NCBI GenBank assembly: GCA_015039365.1 | Contig: WION01000223.1 | Coordinates: 23,853 to 87,852, forward strand | Length of the DNA stretch: 64,000 nucleotides | Origin: Amanita rubescens | Taxonomy: Eukaryota > Basidiomycota > Agaricomycetes > Agaricales > Amanitaceae | Reading direction: 5' to 3' | Shown here: piece after piece, positions 44,211 to 55,700 of the stretch | Position numbering within the stretch: the first letter of the stretch is position 1 | Layout of the letters: every line of letters begins with the position of its first letter | Notes under the pieces: generated by a model | What the model saw: only the letters and a program-made list of their open reading frames with translations | The model's database searches: none | What the model was told of the DNA's origin: nothing | Position numbers and translations under genes: made by a program

Positions 44211-47200
44211 TTACAAAAAGGGAACGTTCTTCATCTCTCCAGCAACGAACAAATCTTCTTCAAACGCTTGCTCGTCAGCAATCACATCATCTTCCTCCAC
44301 CTCTTCTCCATCACCATACATCTCATCATCTTCGTGATGCCCATCTTTACCCTTCGAATCAAACTCCCCAAACACCGGTTCCTCTTCTTCCTCGTAATCG
44401 TCCAAGCCAAAGAAATGCATGTCGTCCAAGGACCCAGGCATACTCCCAATACTCCTCCTTCGCTCTCTCTTCCTCTTCCTCCGCTTCTTCCCGTCCACAT
44501 CCACCTCCCATTCTCCCGCGTCCGAATCTGGCTCATCGGACTCGGCGTACGTCACAGACGACTCTGAACGTGAATCAGGACTAATGCTCCTCCTCAATCC
44601 GTTCACGAGCGAGCTGCTCAAACGTTCAAGCGACGTCATTTGTCGCGCGTGTACGTTCTTGCGTAGATCATCGCTCGCTGCAGTTTCATCTTTCGCAGAC
44701 GTTGTCTGCCTGTTACTACGACTTCCGACGAGACTAAAGTTCCGAAGTCGGGCCAGCGCGCTCTTCGTGGACGTATCCGAGCGCGCACTGAGAGCGGGTG
44801 AAGGTGGAGTCAAGTCGGGGAGTGGAATATCAGGTACAGGCGTTCTCCAAAAGTTGAAATCGGTGTACTCTGGCGTCCATTTCTGATTGATCGGAGGGAA
44901 TAATTGGTCCACGAGATCGGTCATATGGATATACCTGGCACTCGAATAAACATGCGATATTGTCCCCAAGAAAATAAACACAACGTACGAGGACTTGTAC
45001 CCAGCTAATTCCAACAACTCCAACTTGACTTCGCCCGAAGAATCAATAGTGAATATACGAGAACTCGGTACTTTGACACTTCTGTAAGACAAAGCATCTG
45101 TGATCCTGTTCCCGAAGCCAGCGTAGAACGGGTTTCTAGATTCGCCAAAGAGATTACGAATATCTCTTAAACATGCCATTTTGAACACCTCTGGTTTTCG
45201 CATGATAACCTCTCTAATCTTTGGGTCGGATAAACTCTGTTCTAAAGTAGGATTGGCCTACCTGTGCAGAGACGCCATGAGCCGGTCAGGACTCATGACG
45301 ACGGGACCCTCCGGAAGTTTATAATCATTCTGGTTGATACCCTTGAGATAATACCTCGTTGCATCTGCTTGACCGATGGCGCGAGATGTCAAATACATGA
45401 TCTTGTAGCCATTTCGGACAATGTCGGTATATAGCTTGGCTACCCCAAGGTGGGTCCAGTCGCGGCCAATCATAGCAAATACATGGCCAAGACCATCAGA
45501 CCTTGGGGGGATAATCTCAATAAGGAGAACAACGCGAAACGGGGAGAACGACGCGTACTTTGTAATTGTTCCATCGATATCTGAGATGACTACCTTGTCC
45601 GTGTGTTCCCAAACAAAGATGCGAGCCGTACAAGCAATGACGCCAGAAGCGGACAATGAGAACGTGATTGAGTTTGCCCCGGATTTCAGGTTCAGAGTTT
45701 TCTAGTCATCTCGGTTATCCAACTTTTTTTCCTATGAGTAGAACGCGCAGATACCTACCAGTTGATCTGAGGTAAGTCGGAGAGTCTTGACGTATTTCTT
45801 CTTGGGAGCGATAAACTGCTGCCGATGAGGAGGAGCCGCTGGCTCGGGGGCGACTGGTCGAGGTCCAGGTCTAGTAGGTATCTTTGAAGCCTCGTGAAGA
45901 TGAGTGGGTACCTAATGATCATCAAGACTCATCTCGCGGGTGAAAGCCCGGACACTTACCATGGGTGGAGCAGATACCGAGGGGCCTTTCAGCGCTGGCC
46001 TTTCGATACCATTCTCCAGATTACCGCTGTTCTTCCGACTCCGACTCCACCAAGACCAAGATAGTTTCGACGACTTTGTCGGGATTCTGTCGCTCCTCGA
46101 TTCAGTGATGGTGGCAACGACTTCTGAGTGCATCTCTTCTGGAGGTTCTGACATTGACCTTGCATGTAAAAGGCGATGTTCCTCTACATGCACCGTGTTT
46201 ATACCGGTAGAATCAGCACCTGGAGTGTAATCTATACGCTCCATGTGTTGCAGTGTACTAGTCCTCCAGTCCTCCAATACACTTATTAACGGAGTATCGT
46301 CCTTGCGAGTGGTATACCTTTGAACGATAAGCAAATAGTCTCGAGCGTTAAGAGTATTTCATACCTAGAACCTGCCCATCTTATAACTAGTCTTTCACTT
46401 CTCACAATGCTCCCGTCATCGAGAAAGCTTTGAAATGGTACCTTGGCTTGCTCAAATACACGAGTGGCCTCTATTGTATCCAATGCGTGGAAATCGAAGC
46501 CTTCACCACCTACAACGCCGAGTTCAAATCCCACCTCGTGACCCTCCATCTCTAGTATATACCTTGTGGGATCAGCTTCGTCCGCTCGTATTCGCCCGGA
46601 GCTGAGAACCAACGGGACGTCGCCATCCGGCTTGTGTTTGTTCTGACTCCTTCTCCGTCGCCTTTTCCGGGATTTACCATCAGAGTCGGACCTCTCGTTC
46701 TCGTTATCTGCTTCAGCACCTTCTTCCTCTGCAGCGTCAAGATCGTCGATAGCTTGCAGTCTTTTCCTTCCCCTTTGAAGAAGGGAAGGCTACAGTTGAG
46801 GGGCGAGGGTGTAGGGAAGGCACCCCATTCCCAAGAATACTCCTGTACGTGTCGCTGCCTTGGGTGTGAGTGCACAAGGGGAGGTGTTGGGGAAAGCGAA
46901 GGACCTGGGCTTGTCATGCTAGATTCTGGAGCAACATGGGAGGTGGATGCGTGCAGAGGTACAAGCGTGGTGTCAGGGTGGTGGTTCAGAAGTTGCACGA
47001 GCAGGAGGCAAGAGGTGGGGGAAAGACTTCTTCATGGCTGGAGCCTAGTGAGCTTGGGGCAGATGACAGAGATGGCAGCGATTGCTCTTGGTCAGAATCG
47101 GGAGGCGCTACGCCATGCATTAGAAAATTTAAAGAGAGACAACTAAGAACGTACTGGGGACTGCGACAGAGGGAAATAAAAAGGCGCTTCTGGGAGTTTG

Positions 47201-48014
47201 TTCTGATGCATGGTACCCTTTCATGTCCAAAGCAACGTCTAAAACATTTGTAGTTGTAATTGCTGACGGAAGAAGTTACGCATGTACGAACCTTCGTGGT
47301 ATTCTACGTCAGACCTTTCGACTTCAACTTTGCTACGATTCTCAAGCATTTTGTCTACACGTTTGTCTTGCTCAACCATTGCCGGAGTACGGTGATCTTG
47401 ACTGACATCAGACGTCGAGGCGTTGGCATGTGCATATTGTGGAATATCATGATGTGGTTTTGGTGTCTCCTCGATACCTGGTCCTGCGTCTAGGTCAAGG
47501 AATTCTGGTTCCGAAGTGACTCGTGGGCGAGCCCCCTCCCGCCTAAGTTCCGGAGCTTCCGGCATTATGTTTAGCCTAGACATACGATCCTCAGCGGGTC
47601 CTTGAACAGAAGCGTCTGTTTCCGGACGAGTGGGCAAGAGAATGGGACTTGTGATGAGATCTTCGGGGACATCGTCTTCTGTTTCGAAAACGAAGAATGC
47701 TTCACCCGCCTCGCCGATCTTCATATTGAACGGTATTGGTTCTCCATTGACTGATATATTGACCTAGGTAAAGAAACGTTAGTGAGAAAGAGGTCGAAGA
47801 GGAATATACGTACGCGTTTGTCACTTGGCCTGAGGACCTGCCATTTACCAAACCTGACGTGAAAGGGAGAGCAAGCGAGTTCTGTTTGACCATCATTAGT
47901 TGGGCGATGTACAACAATGACATCGATTGCGCCAGTTAAAGTTGAAGGGTTAATCTGGTTGTAGTAATGATACGGAGCGCTGATGGCACTGACGGCGCCT
48001 CTCAGATAGTTCAT
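44211..48014 (-). CDS. PAH1: Lipin / phosphatidate phosphatase (Mg2+-dependent PAP)
   Basis: N-terminal lipin domain [20 protein letters not shown] (ATG 48014; the in-frame ATG at 48032 is upstream of the family start), [20 protein letters not shown] and [15 protein letters not shown] long regulatory middle is rich in Ser/Pro (for example [13 protein letters not shown]). The catalytic HAD region has [12 protein letters not shown] (DxDGT), [76 protein letters not shown] and [18 protein letters not shown]. An acidic C-terminus follows ([12 protein letters not shown]), typical of fungal PAH1. Role: dephosphorylates phosphatidate to diacylglycerol at the nuclear/ER membrane, balancing fat storage and membrane growth. 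About nine exons, intact. Confidence 0.95.
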
Positions 48015-48080
48015 GGCGAGTGTTTGGTTCAAACGCTTTTAATTTATGTATTGTTCTACGTTACTTAACTATCAATTTCT

Positions 48081-48624
48081 CTAATGTTCTCCGGCTACCG
48101 CTTCATGGTCAAATGGCGGATCACACCGGGGCTGATTACCCATGTTATTGTCTACTCGATTCATATCAAACCAAAATGACATACCGGAATGTTACGCTCC
48201 CTAAAAATTAAGTCAGTCATCCGAACCACACGGACTATAGTGCTATGTACTCACCATTTCGTTCCATCCGGTGCAGTAGGTGCTAGTCCAATGCTCAGTA
48301 ACAGTCATTGATTCTATAGCAGACATCACACACCAATGTATGGGTCTGGGTGCTTCTTCTCAGCCAAGTCAGCTTCTGCTTTTGCAAAAATGACAGCTAG
48401 AGCGCGAGGGTCATGCACGTCTCTACCATATGGTCAATAATTCGCTCTGTATCATACATCCACGGGTGAACGTACCGGTGTCGTTCAAACTCGGCTCGGA
48501 TTTGCAAAGCCTGAGGGCGCCATAAATCACGACTAACGGTCCAGTCGAGGGCATTGTTGAGATAGCGTTTGTATAGAGATTTTACATAGAGTCTATGAGC
48601 AGCCGTGAAGGGAGAGGTGGACAT
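48081..48624 (-). CDS. NDUFB9: Complex I subunit NDUFB9 (B22), LYR-motif protein
   Basis: Four or five exons rebuild MSTSPFTAAHRLYVKSLYKR, YLNNALDWTVSRDLWRPQA, QIRAEFERHRDVHDPRAL, VIFAKAEADLAEKKHPDPY, APTAPDGTKWERNIPPRCD and PPFDHEAVAGEH with TAG at 48081. HRLYVKSLYKR is the LYR-type helix and HPDPYI..PDGTKWERN is the B22 signature. Role: accessory subunit of mitochondrial NADH:ubiquinone oxidoreductase that binds acyl carrier protein. Its start codon is only 38 bp from that of RRN3 on the opposite strand. Confidence 0.9.
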
Positions 48625-48662
48625 TGGTGAGGATTACATAATCTACTTTTCTTGATCTTAGC
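48625..48662. promoter_or_regulatory. Ultra-short divergent spacer NDUFB9 / RRN3 (38 bp)
   Basis: Both start codons are well supported by family N-termini, leaving 38 bp. Transcription of at least one gene must start inside the other gene's 5' UTR or coding region. Confidence 0.55.
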
Positions 48663-51377
48663 ATGGATCCGCACTCGACTTTGAGTCAGTTTAATCAGAG
48701 GCTCCCAAAGGCTGGACCAGTCGCTCATTCACAAAGTTCAATGGTACAAATGCGCGCAGCAAAGCGCGTAAAGCTTCAATCGCCGTCGCCACCTACAGAA
48801 AGGCCAATCGCTACTAATTCTCGAATAAAACAAGATCAAAAGTACAGAAAGGACATGTATCTAGCATTCGTCAATGATGCGTTACAAAAAAAACTTTCAG
48901 TGAGTCAAGTGGGCATTGTTATTGATAGACTCAATATTAACTTTGACCAAGGGCATCACAGACGCTTTTGACGAGCTTGTCTCTCAATTCAATATAAAAC
49001 GAGTTTCAAACGACAATTCTACCCCACCGTATCAGCCAGCCCAACTTCGTCTCTGGTTTTCAGCTCTCTCCCATGTAGTCTCTCGACTAGAGCGTACCCA
49101 CGCCACTCTCGTGCAGGCAATCGTCGGTATGCCATGGACTACGCTTGACGGCGCGACTGTGAAATCCTACACCATCTTTCTCGGTAATCTCGTTAGCGCT
49201 CGTCCGGAGTATCTCTCATTGATTCTCAGTAAGATCGCAAGCGGCTTCACATATCGTAAGTCTAGGGTCACATTGGTCAGACGACCTTGTTGACATTCTT
49301 CTTCAGAGTCCGGCCTGCAAGCCCTCGACAATGTTGGTCCAGAAGCATCCTCCAGTCCCTTGACTCGCCGTGTTGTATACGATAGATTACACGAGCTTTT
49401 AATGCATTTGCTATCCCTCATCCCAACTCTATCGTCAACGCTGCAACCTCTACTGGTCCGCAACTTTCCGCATAAGAGGCAAAACCAGATCGCACAAGCG
49501 ACATACATTCGAAATATCCTTCGAATATCCAGCTATTGTCCTGAAGCTGCCGAAAAGATCCTGTCCACCATTATAGACCGAGCCATCCAGATAGATGCAA
49601 GTCCTTGTTTCTTAGTGACATTCTCTAGCTCATGTGTTTTAGGTCGAGATTCAAGTCGAAATAGAAGAGCTAGAAGAGGAAGAAGAGAAAGGTCAACAAG
49701 AAGACGTATTCGAGATAGACCCTTTTGATATGGTCATTGGTGAAGGGGATGATTCGTCATCGGAAAGCGAAAACGAAGCGGAAGACGCTGGGTTTTCAGA
49801 TTTGTCGTCTGGACCAGAGGACAATGACGAAGACACTCCCGAGCTTCCGACCAACGTCAGACACATTCAAGAAATGGTCAAAAAATTGGACGTAATCTTG
49901 AACCTCCTGTTTGGGTACTTTTCGCGAACGCATGCATCTACTTCGAACCTCGCGTCCTCTGCGCTGGATCTTTTCCCACTTACGCCTCTACCAGAACTAC
50001 CACCCCTTTCACCGAGCCTATCAACAGCGCCCCCCACGCCAACACTTACACCTAGCCCACCAACTCTCGCCGAAACACTCATAAAACGAGCAACTCCCTT
50101 AGCTCCCCCCGACCTCCTCCGCTCACAATTCCACACCCTTCTCTCCATATTCGACCGCACCATCCTCCGCACATTCAAATCCCGCTACACCCAATTCCTC
50201 ATTTTCTGGTTCACATCCCTCGATCCAGAATTCGCAGACCTCTTTCAAGGCATGCTCGTCGACAGGGCGTTATTCGCAACGGACGCCACTTTGCTTAACC
50301 CATTTGCAGACGGAACAAACGAAAACGCAGTAATATCGTCCATGGCGCCAACGGTGACGAGAGCAGCGGCAGCGTCGTATATCGGATCTTTCGTGAGCCG
50401 CGCCAACTTTGTAGATCGGGTGGCTACTCGTCATGTTGTCGGCGTGTTATGTGAATTTCTGCGAGCGCACTTGGACGCTGTTGACGAAGCGGTACGAGAA
50501 TGGGGTACCGCTGCCGTTACCGGTGATGGAGGGAAGTGGAGGAGTTGACAGGGCGCAGAATACCGTGTTTTATGCAGTCGCCCAGGCTGTGTTTTTGATC
50601 TTTTGTTTCAGATGGAGAGATTTGTTGGAAGACGCGGAAGGTCAGGAAGACGTGAGCGCAAACGTGGTTGGGAAGAAGTGGTTGCTAGGGTTGAACGTGT
50701 TGCAACGAGTGGTAACTTGCGTGCTTAACCCTCTCAAGGTCTGTGCTCCACAATACATGAGTCTATATATATATACTCATCCTCATCAAATCAGGTATGC
50801 TCGTCGAACGTGGTGATGCAATTCGCCCGTGTTGCGCATACTACAGATTTCCTCTACTGCTACTCAATACTGGAATCAAACAAACGGGCAGACTTCAAAT
50901 CGTCCAACTCTTCTCCCCCCAAAATGTCGTATATCCGTCCACCCGGCAGTCCAATTCGGCGACAGCATTGCAGCAGAGCTAAATACGTTCTTTCCTTTTG
51001 ATCCCTATCGGCTACAACGTTCAAGCTCTTACATTCAAGAGATTTACCGCGAGTGGTCATCCGTCGCTATTGACGATGAGGAGAGCGATGAAGACGAGGA
51101 CGAAGGTGACGATGATGATGATATGAACGAAGATACCAAGAGTGGGGTGTGGCGTCCCGAATCGGACTCTGCGCAGGATAGTGATGATGGATCGGAAGCG
51201 GTTCAAAAGAGCTCGATGTTGAGCATTCCGAAATCCTCTTCCGTACGAGCGGTTGATCAGGCTGCGGATGGTCTGGGTGCTTCGCTGGATGCCATGAGCA
51301 TAAGCCCCGCAATGCCAGGCATTAAAGCTTTAGAGAATACGTCTACCACTGCGTCGGTGCGATGCACACTTTCTTGA
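48663..51377 (+). CDS. RRN3: RNA polymerase I initiation factor RRN3 (TIF-IA)
   Basis: MDPHSTLSQFNQRLPKAG (ATG 48663), YRKDMYLAFVNDALQKKLSG, DELVSQFNIKR, MPWTTLDGATVKSYTIFLGN, LLMHLLSLIPTLSSTLQPLL, YIRNILRISSYCPEAAEKIL, an acidic insert, LFGYFSRTHA, FDRTILRTFKSRYTQFLIFW, TRAAAASYIGSFVSRANFVD, TVFYAVAQAVFLIFCFRWRD, LPRY-like CVLNPLKVCSSNVVMQFARV, ELNTFFPFDPYRLQRSSSYI and a C-terminal acidic tract. Role: bridges Pol I and core factor at rDNA promoters. One intron (49597-49642) has a GC donor (ATAGAT then GCAAGT). Near 50915-50924 the frame changes next to a C6A4 run; either a one-base indel or a short poor intron is needed there. Confidence 0.9.
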
Positions 51378-51751
51378 CCCACTGTTGCTAATGCACCATT
51401 GCATATTTGCTATACCCGAGTACATCCAATGTAGTCTAAGGTGCATATTCAATTCAAAATAATGCGCACTATGTATGCCCAAAAAAACGAAGGGAAATTA
51501 CGAGCTCGTGCTGTAAGTGTAGTATCGGATCAAGCTGCAAGTAAGAAAGCTGCAATAAATAAAAGTCTCCGCCATGTGTAATGAGTGTCAGATATCAAGC
51601 TGTAGAAATATGCAAGGGGAAAGCTGCAATAAATAGAATCCTCGCCGTATGCAATGCAATATGTATCCTCTGAAAAATGCCAAAAAAAACGATGTGAAAC
51701 AATAACCTGCAAATCCGAAGTTTCCGTTCCGCAATATTGCAACCAGATGAA
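51378..51751. other. Convergent intergenic spacer with a diverged two-copy tandem repeat
   Basis: About 51525-51660 holds two related ~75 bp units sharing ATCAAGCTG, GAAAGCTGCAATAAATA and CTCCGCC/CTCGCCG words. No gene. Confidence 0.5.
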
Positions 51752-52432
51752 TCAGAATATGTCTGCGAGGAGCATACGTGTCCGCTTTGCTTGCTCCTCG
51801 CTTACGTCCTTCCACGGGTTAGACTTCTTTTCCTTCTTGATATCCTTCTTGGCGACCTCCCAAGGCACGATATCAAACCTATCTCCCGCCCACGGTCCCA
51901 AAACCAGAGCATGACCATATTCCATGTTCACACTATCCGACGACCAAGTCATATTGGCCAACAACAGATCTCCAAAACCAAACGGTTCAACGAAAGGTCC
52001 TTTGAAATCTGGTTTTCCAGCGAGCACGTCGGCACGGACGTATAGGCGCTTGGAAAGGTTACGGAGAACCCACACCTTGTCCGCCCCATTAATCTTGGGC
52101 GGAGCAGACGTCGGAACGGGAATCTGGTCAAACGCGTCCCGCGCGAACCGGTAAAAATCCCGGCCACCTGTGTACTTCTCCACCTCTTGTTCCTCCTCGG
52201 AATTGAGCATGCCGTTGGGATACTCCTTCAAGCGGTCACCAGCACAAACCAACCGGTGGCCTGCCCATGCGCCAAGTCCGTCTGAACCATTCGATTTGGC
52301 TGGTTTCAATAATAAATAAACCAGTCCGGGTGGTGTGCTGCTGCACATGAGCTTAGATATGTTTCCGGACTCGGAAAGGCTTTGCCTTTTGTCGAGATTG
52401 AAAAGAGCGAATTGTTGGATTGGACTGGACAT
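51752..52432 (-). CDS. WAGDRF-family protein, third and diverged member
   Basis: A single exon of 226 residues starting MSSPIQQFALFNLDKRQSL. It shares the architecture of the 33946 and 43079 genes: GLGAWAGHRLVCAGDRLKEY, PNGMLNSEEEQEVEKY, VLRNLSKRLYVRADVL, LLANMTWSSDSVNMEYGHA, LGPWAGDRFDIVPWE and a WKDVSEEQAK end. Identity to the pair is low outside these blocks, so it is an older paralogue on the opposite strand. Function unknown. Confidence 0.83.
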   Translation of the reverse strand: MSSPIQQFALFNLDKRQSLSESGNISKLMCSSTPPGLVYLLLKPAKSNGSDGLGAWAGHRLVCAGDRLKEYPNGMLNSEEEQEVEKYTGGRDFYRFARDAFDQIPVPTSAPPKINGADKVWVLRNLSKRLYVRADVLAGKPDFKGPFVEPFGFGDLLLANMTWSSDSVNMEYGHALVLGPWAGDRFDIVPWEVAKKDIKKEKKSNPWKDVSEEQAKRTRMLLADIF

Positions 52433-52789
52433 GGTTTGAAAAAAAATCTGGGCTGAGCGAGTGACGGAGAAAAGATTGAGAAACTGGGTGACCCTTGGGA
52501 GTGGTCTCTGCCCATTTCAGCCAACGCTTCGGTTTGCGTAATATTTGCCGCAAGGGTCGATGATGCCACGTTATTATACGTACGTACAAAAGTATCCACT
52601 CTATTCAATCCGAGGAACTGGGCCTTCCCAGAGCTTCACACGATGAATGTGACCCATTTCTTTCCCTTCTACTCCCGAAACCTGAAACAAATTGCACGGT
52701 ACATCCTAAGTAGACTACAAGTAACCAATGGCGATGTATACGATACATATGTGTAAACGGACATAAATACTCCGTGATGTCCCTACGAT
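52433..52789. other. Intergenic region
   Basis: Promoter of the third WAGDRF-family gene and 3' flank of the formin gene. Nothing further recognised. Confidence 0.35.
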
Positions 52790-55700
52790 TCAATCAATCA
52801 AACGGTGCCTCGAGGTCACTGAACCACCATCCATATAAATTTTGCTCAATGGTTGGTCTGCAGCTGGGCGTTTTCTCGTCTTCCTTGTGGTAGCTTTTAT
52901 GCTACGGATAACTAGGTCGACGTCACCGCGACCAATCGACCGTTTGCCTGGCGCCGCAGCTGATGACGTGAGATCCGCCGAAGGTAGGTTCGGACCAGCG
53001 CCCTTCTGCAGAATTAGTAAGGGACAGCTCAGAATGACGGCAGACTAACCAATTTTGGTGTTTGGGTAGCACCAGCAAGCCCGATCTTGGCCCTGTTCGC
53101 CTTTGCCGCAGCCTTCAGCTGTCTCTGTTCTGCATCGTGGACCTCCAGAGCGCATTTCTGCCAAGCGTGAGCGTCACTGTTAACCATGCACTGGATAATA
53201 ACCAAACCTGTAACGAGGAGGAAAACGCGATTATCATAGCAAAAAAGTCCTCATATTTAGATGCTTCGGACGTTTCAGAACTTTCTCCAAAGTAAGAAAG
53301 CAGCGACTGCAAATCTTTCCGTAGTGATGTGGCCATACCCTTTAGGGCCTCGACTTTCGGACCTTGCTCTGAAACGTAAGGCTATGCTCCAACATCAACG
53401 TAAGCCCTATGACGGTGAACCTGACTTACTTCCATGATGGCAATGAACCGGTCGTTTGGTGCTATATCCTGACAACTGCTGAAGCTGCTTGATCTCATTT
53501 TGAATCTTCTGCAGACCAACCTGAAAGCTGTCGGCCGTTTGGATGATAGTATCGACGGAAACTGGTCATATTGTCAGCAAGAGTTATGCACAAGAAGGCG
53601 AAAGGGATGTGCATACGTCGAGCAACAGCTTCAACGTTTGGAAGTTCTTCGATAAAGGTGGTCAAGGATGCGTCCGTGCGTAAGAGAAGACGAGCCAGGT
53701 AATGGAGTAAAGTGGGGCAGCTTGGCCCACCTTTGGTCGTCTTCGTATCTTTCAGCTTGGGCGGAAGTGTAAGCACTATCGATCGCCTAACGCATCCAGA
53801 GTAGCTCACCTTCAGTAACGCATCCAGCTGGAACCCTCGAGCCTCGCCGCGGAAAGTTGAGACATTGAGGGCATTTCCGATGGCCAATACAGCCTGTGGA
53901 TCATTAGGCTACTACCGATGCCACAACTAGAATTAAACATACTTGCAAGACTTTCTTAAATCTTGGAGATGTACGCAATTCCCTGCAAGCGATTTTTAAA
54001 TGATCCAATTCCGGCCGTAACTCTTCAATATCCAGCTCCAGCTTTCGACGATAGATCATACAGTCCAGGCGTTCTGGTAGACGAGGGATCATTATAATCT
54101 AACAGGCTGTCATGTTACACAGGTCGATGACGGTAGCATGAAACTTACCTGGCTCAAATACTGGTCTGCTTTTGCAAGCTTTCCAACGTCACCATGATCC
54201 TTGATACGTATTGCCTGTCTCGCGCATTCGAGTTAGGATGGGGTAAATGCAATCTGCTCGTTGATAACTCACCTCTTCACGCGTAGGAAGGTACCTACTC
54301 ATGGCTCGCAGGTCATCAATCGACAACTTATCATCGTCCAATTCTGTTACCGCATTCCGAATCTCAGGCAAACTCATTTTAATCCTGCTCAGCATTATTG
54401 CTGCGAAATAAACAGCATGAGAAACAATCAAAGCACAGGAAAGAAATGTACCAATGTGATTCGCTCTGTTGATGTCCAGCAGAGTTACCACGTTCTGCTT
54501 CTTTTGTGACGGTTTCGGCGCCGGTGCTGCTTTGACATTCCCAGCATTTGGATCGAGGGTGAAAGTACCTTCTAAATCATTCAAATCAAAATGGACGGTA
54601 TGATCTACCTCATTCCATATTGTTGAATCCAGCGATGTAGCTGATAACTTATTCCAGAAAAACGGTCTTAATCGCTTTTGACGAGCAGCAGATATGGGGC
54701 GTTTCCTTGTCATGGAAGCTGAAGGAGGTAGTGGCGGTGGCGGAGCACCCACGGGAGGAGGTGGTGGTGGCGCACCCGGGGGTGCAGGCGGTGGTGGAGG
54801 CGGTAGAGGCGGCGCACCTGGAGGTGGTGGAGGTGGCGGTGGTAGGTGGAGGGATTCCAGCACCTGTTGGAGGTGGTGGTGGCGGCGGAGGCGGCGGAGG
54901 GGGAGGAGGGTCGTTGGCTAGACTCGCGTCAGGCAAGAACACCTTTAGAGGTGGAGGTGGGGGCAATGGAGGCGGAGGTGGCGGAGGCGGGGGTGGAGGC
55001 GACGTTGACAATGGCGGAGAAGAAATGGGGATGGACGCGAGAGGAGATTTAGTTATCTTCACGGTGTCTCCTTCAGCAATCTCGTCCGATGGCCGTGAAG
55101 TCGCACCCGCTGCTGCTGTATCGCGCATCGCTACGGTCCTGATCGCCTCTGCCTTAAGAGCGGATATCTTTGCTTCCAAACTTCTGATCAACTCGTCCTT
55201 TCTGTTCCAAACGATCGATTGCTTGTTTCGCCATTGCATTGGCATCTTCCCGCAATTCTTCCCGTGACAAAAAGCGGCCAAAAACAGACTCCATAGCACG
55301 TTTCAAGTAAAGAATTTCTTTATCCTTCATTTCCAAAGCCTGTTCTAGCTCTCCAAGCTATAACAATCTTATGAGTACGGATCAACTTCGTTCAATAAGC
55401 ATTCTCACCTTGGTTTTCAGCTTCGAGGCTTCGTCTGACAATGCTGTCCATCTCACTTTATCTCGTTCCCGCTTGAGTCGGTCATCCTGCTCTCATCAAT
55501 CAGTTGTCTATCGCAGCGGAAGAGCTCTTTGAATTTACCTGTTCTCTATCTCGACCTTCTCCCGGATTCTGAGCTCTGAACCGGTCAAGTTCAGTCTGCA
55601 ATTGTATTACTTGTTTCTCCTTCTGTACTAAACGTTGAACGATCCCAGTGAGGTTCTTTTCAACAAATAAGCAACCGCAAATGGCTAATGATCATTGTAT

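Noticed and set aside
44211..48014. Lipin gene split into several unrelated short genes by its scattered open frames
   Set aside because: The N-terminal lipin domain, the DIDGT motif and the C-terminal blocks join through normal introns on one strand.
54700..55270. Long plus-strand Gly/Val-rich open frames opposite the formin FH1 region
   Set aside because: They are antisense shadows of the polyproline codons; the minus strand carries the conserved formin domains.
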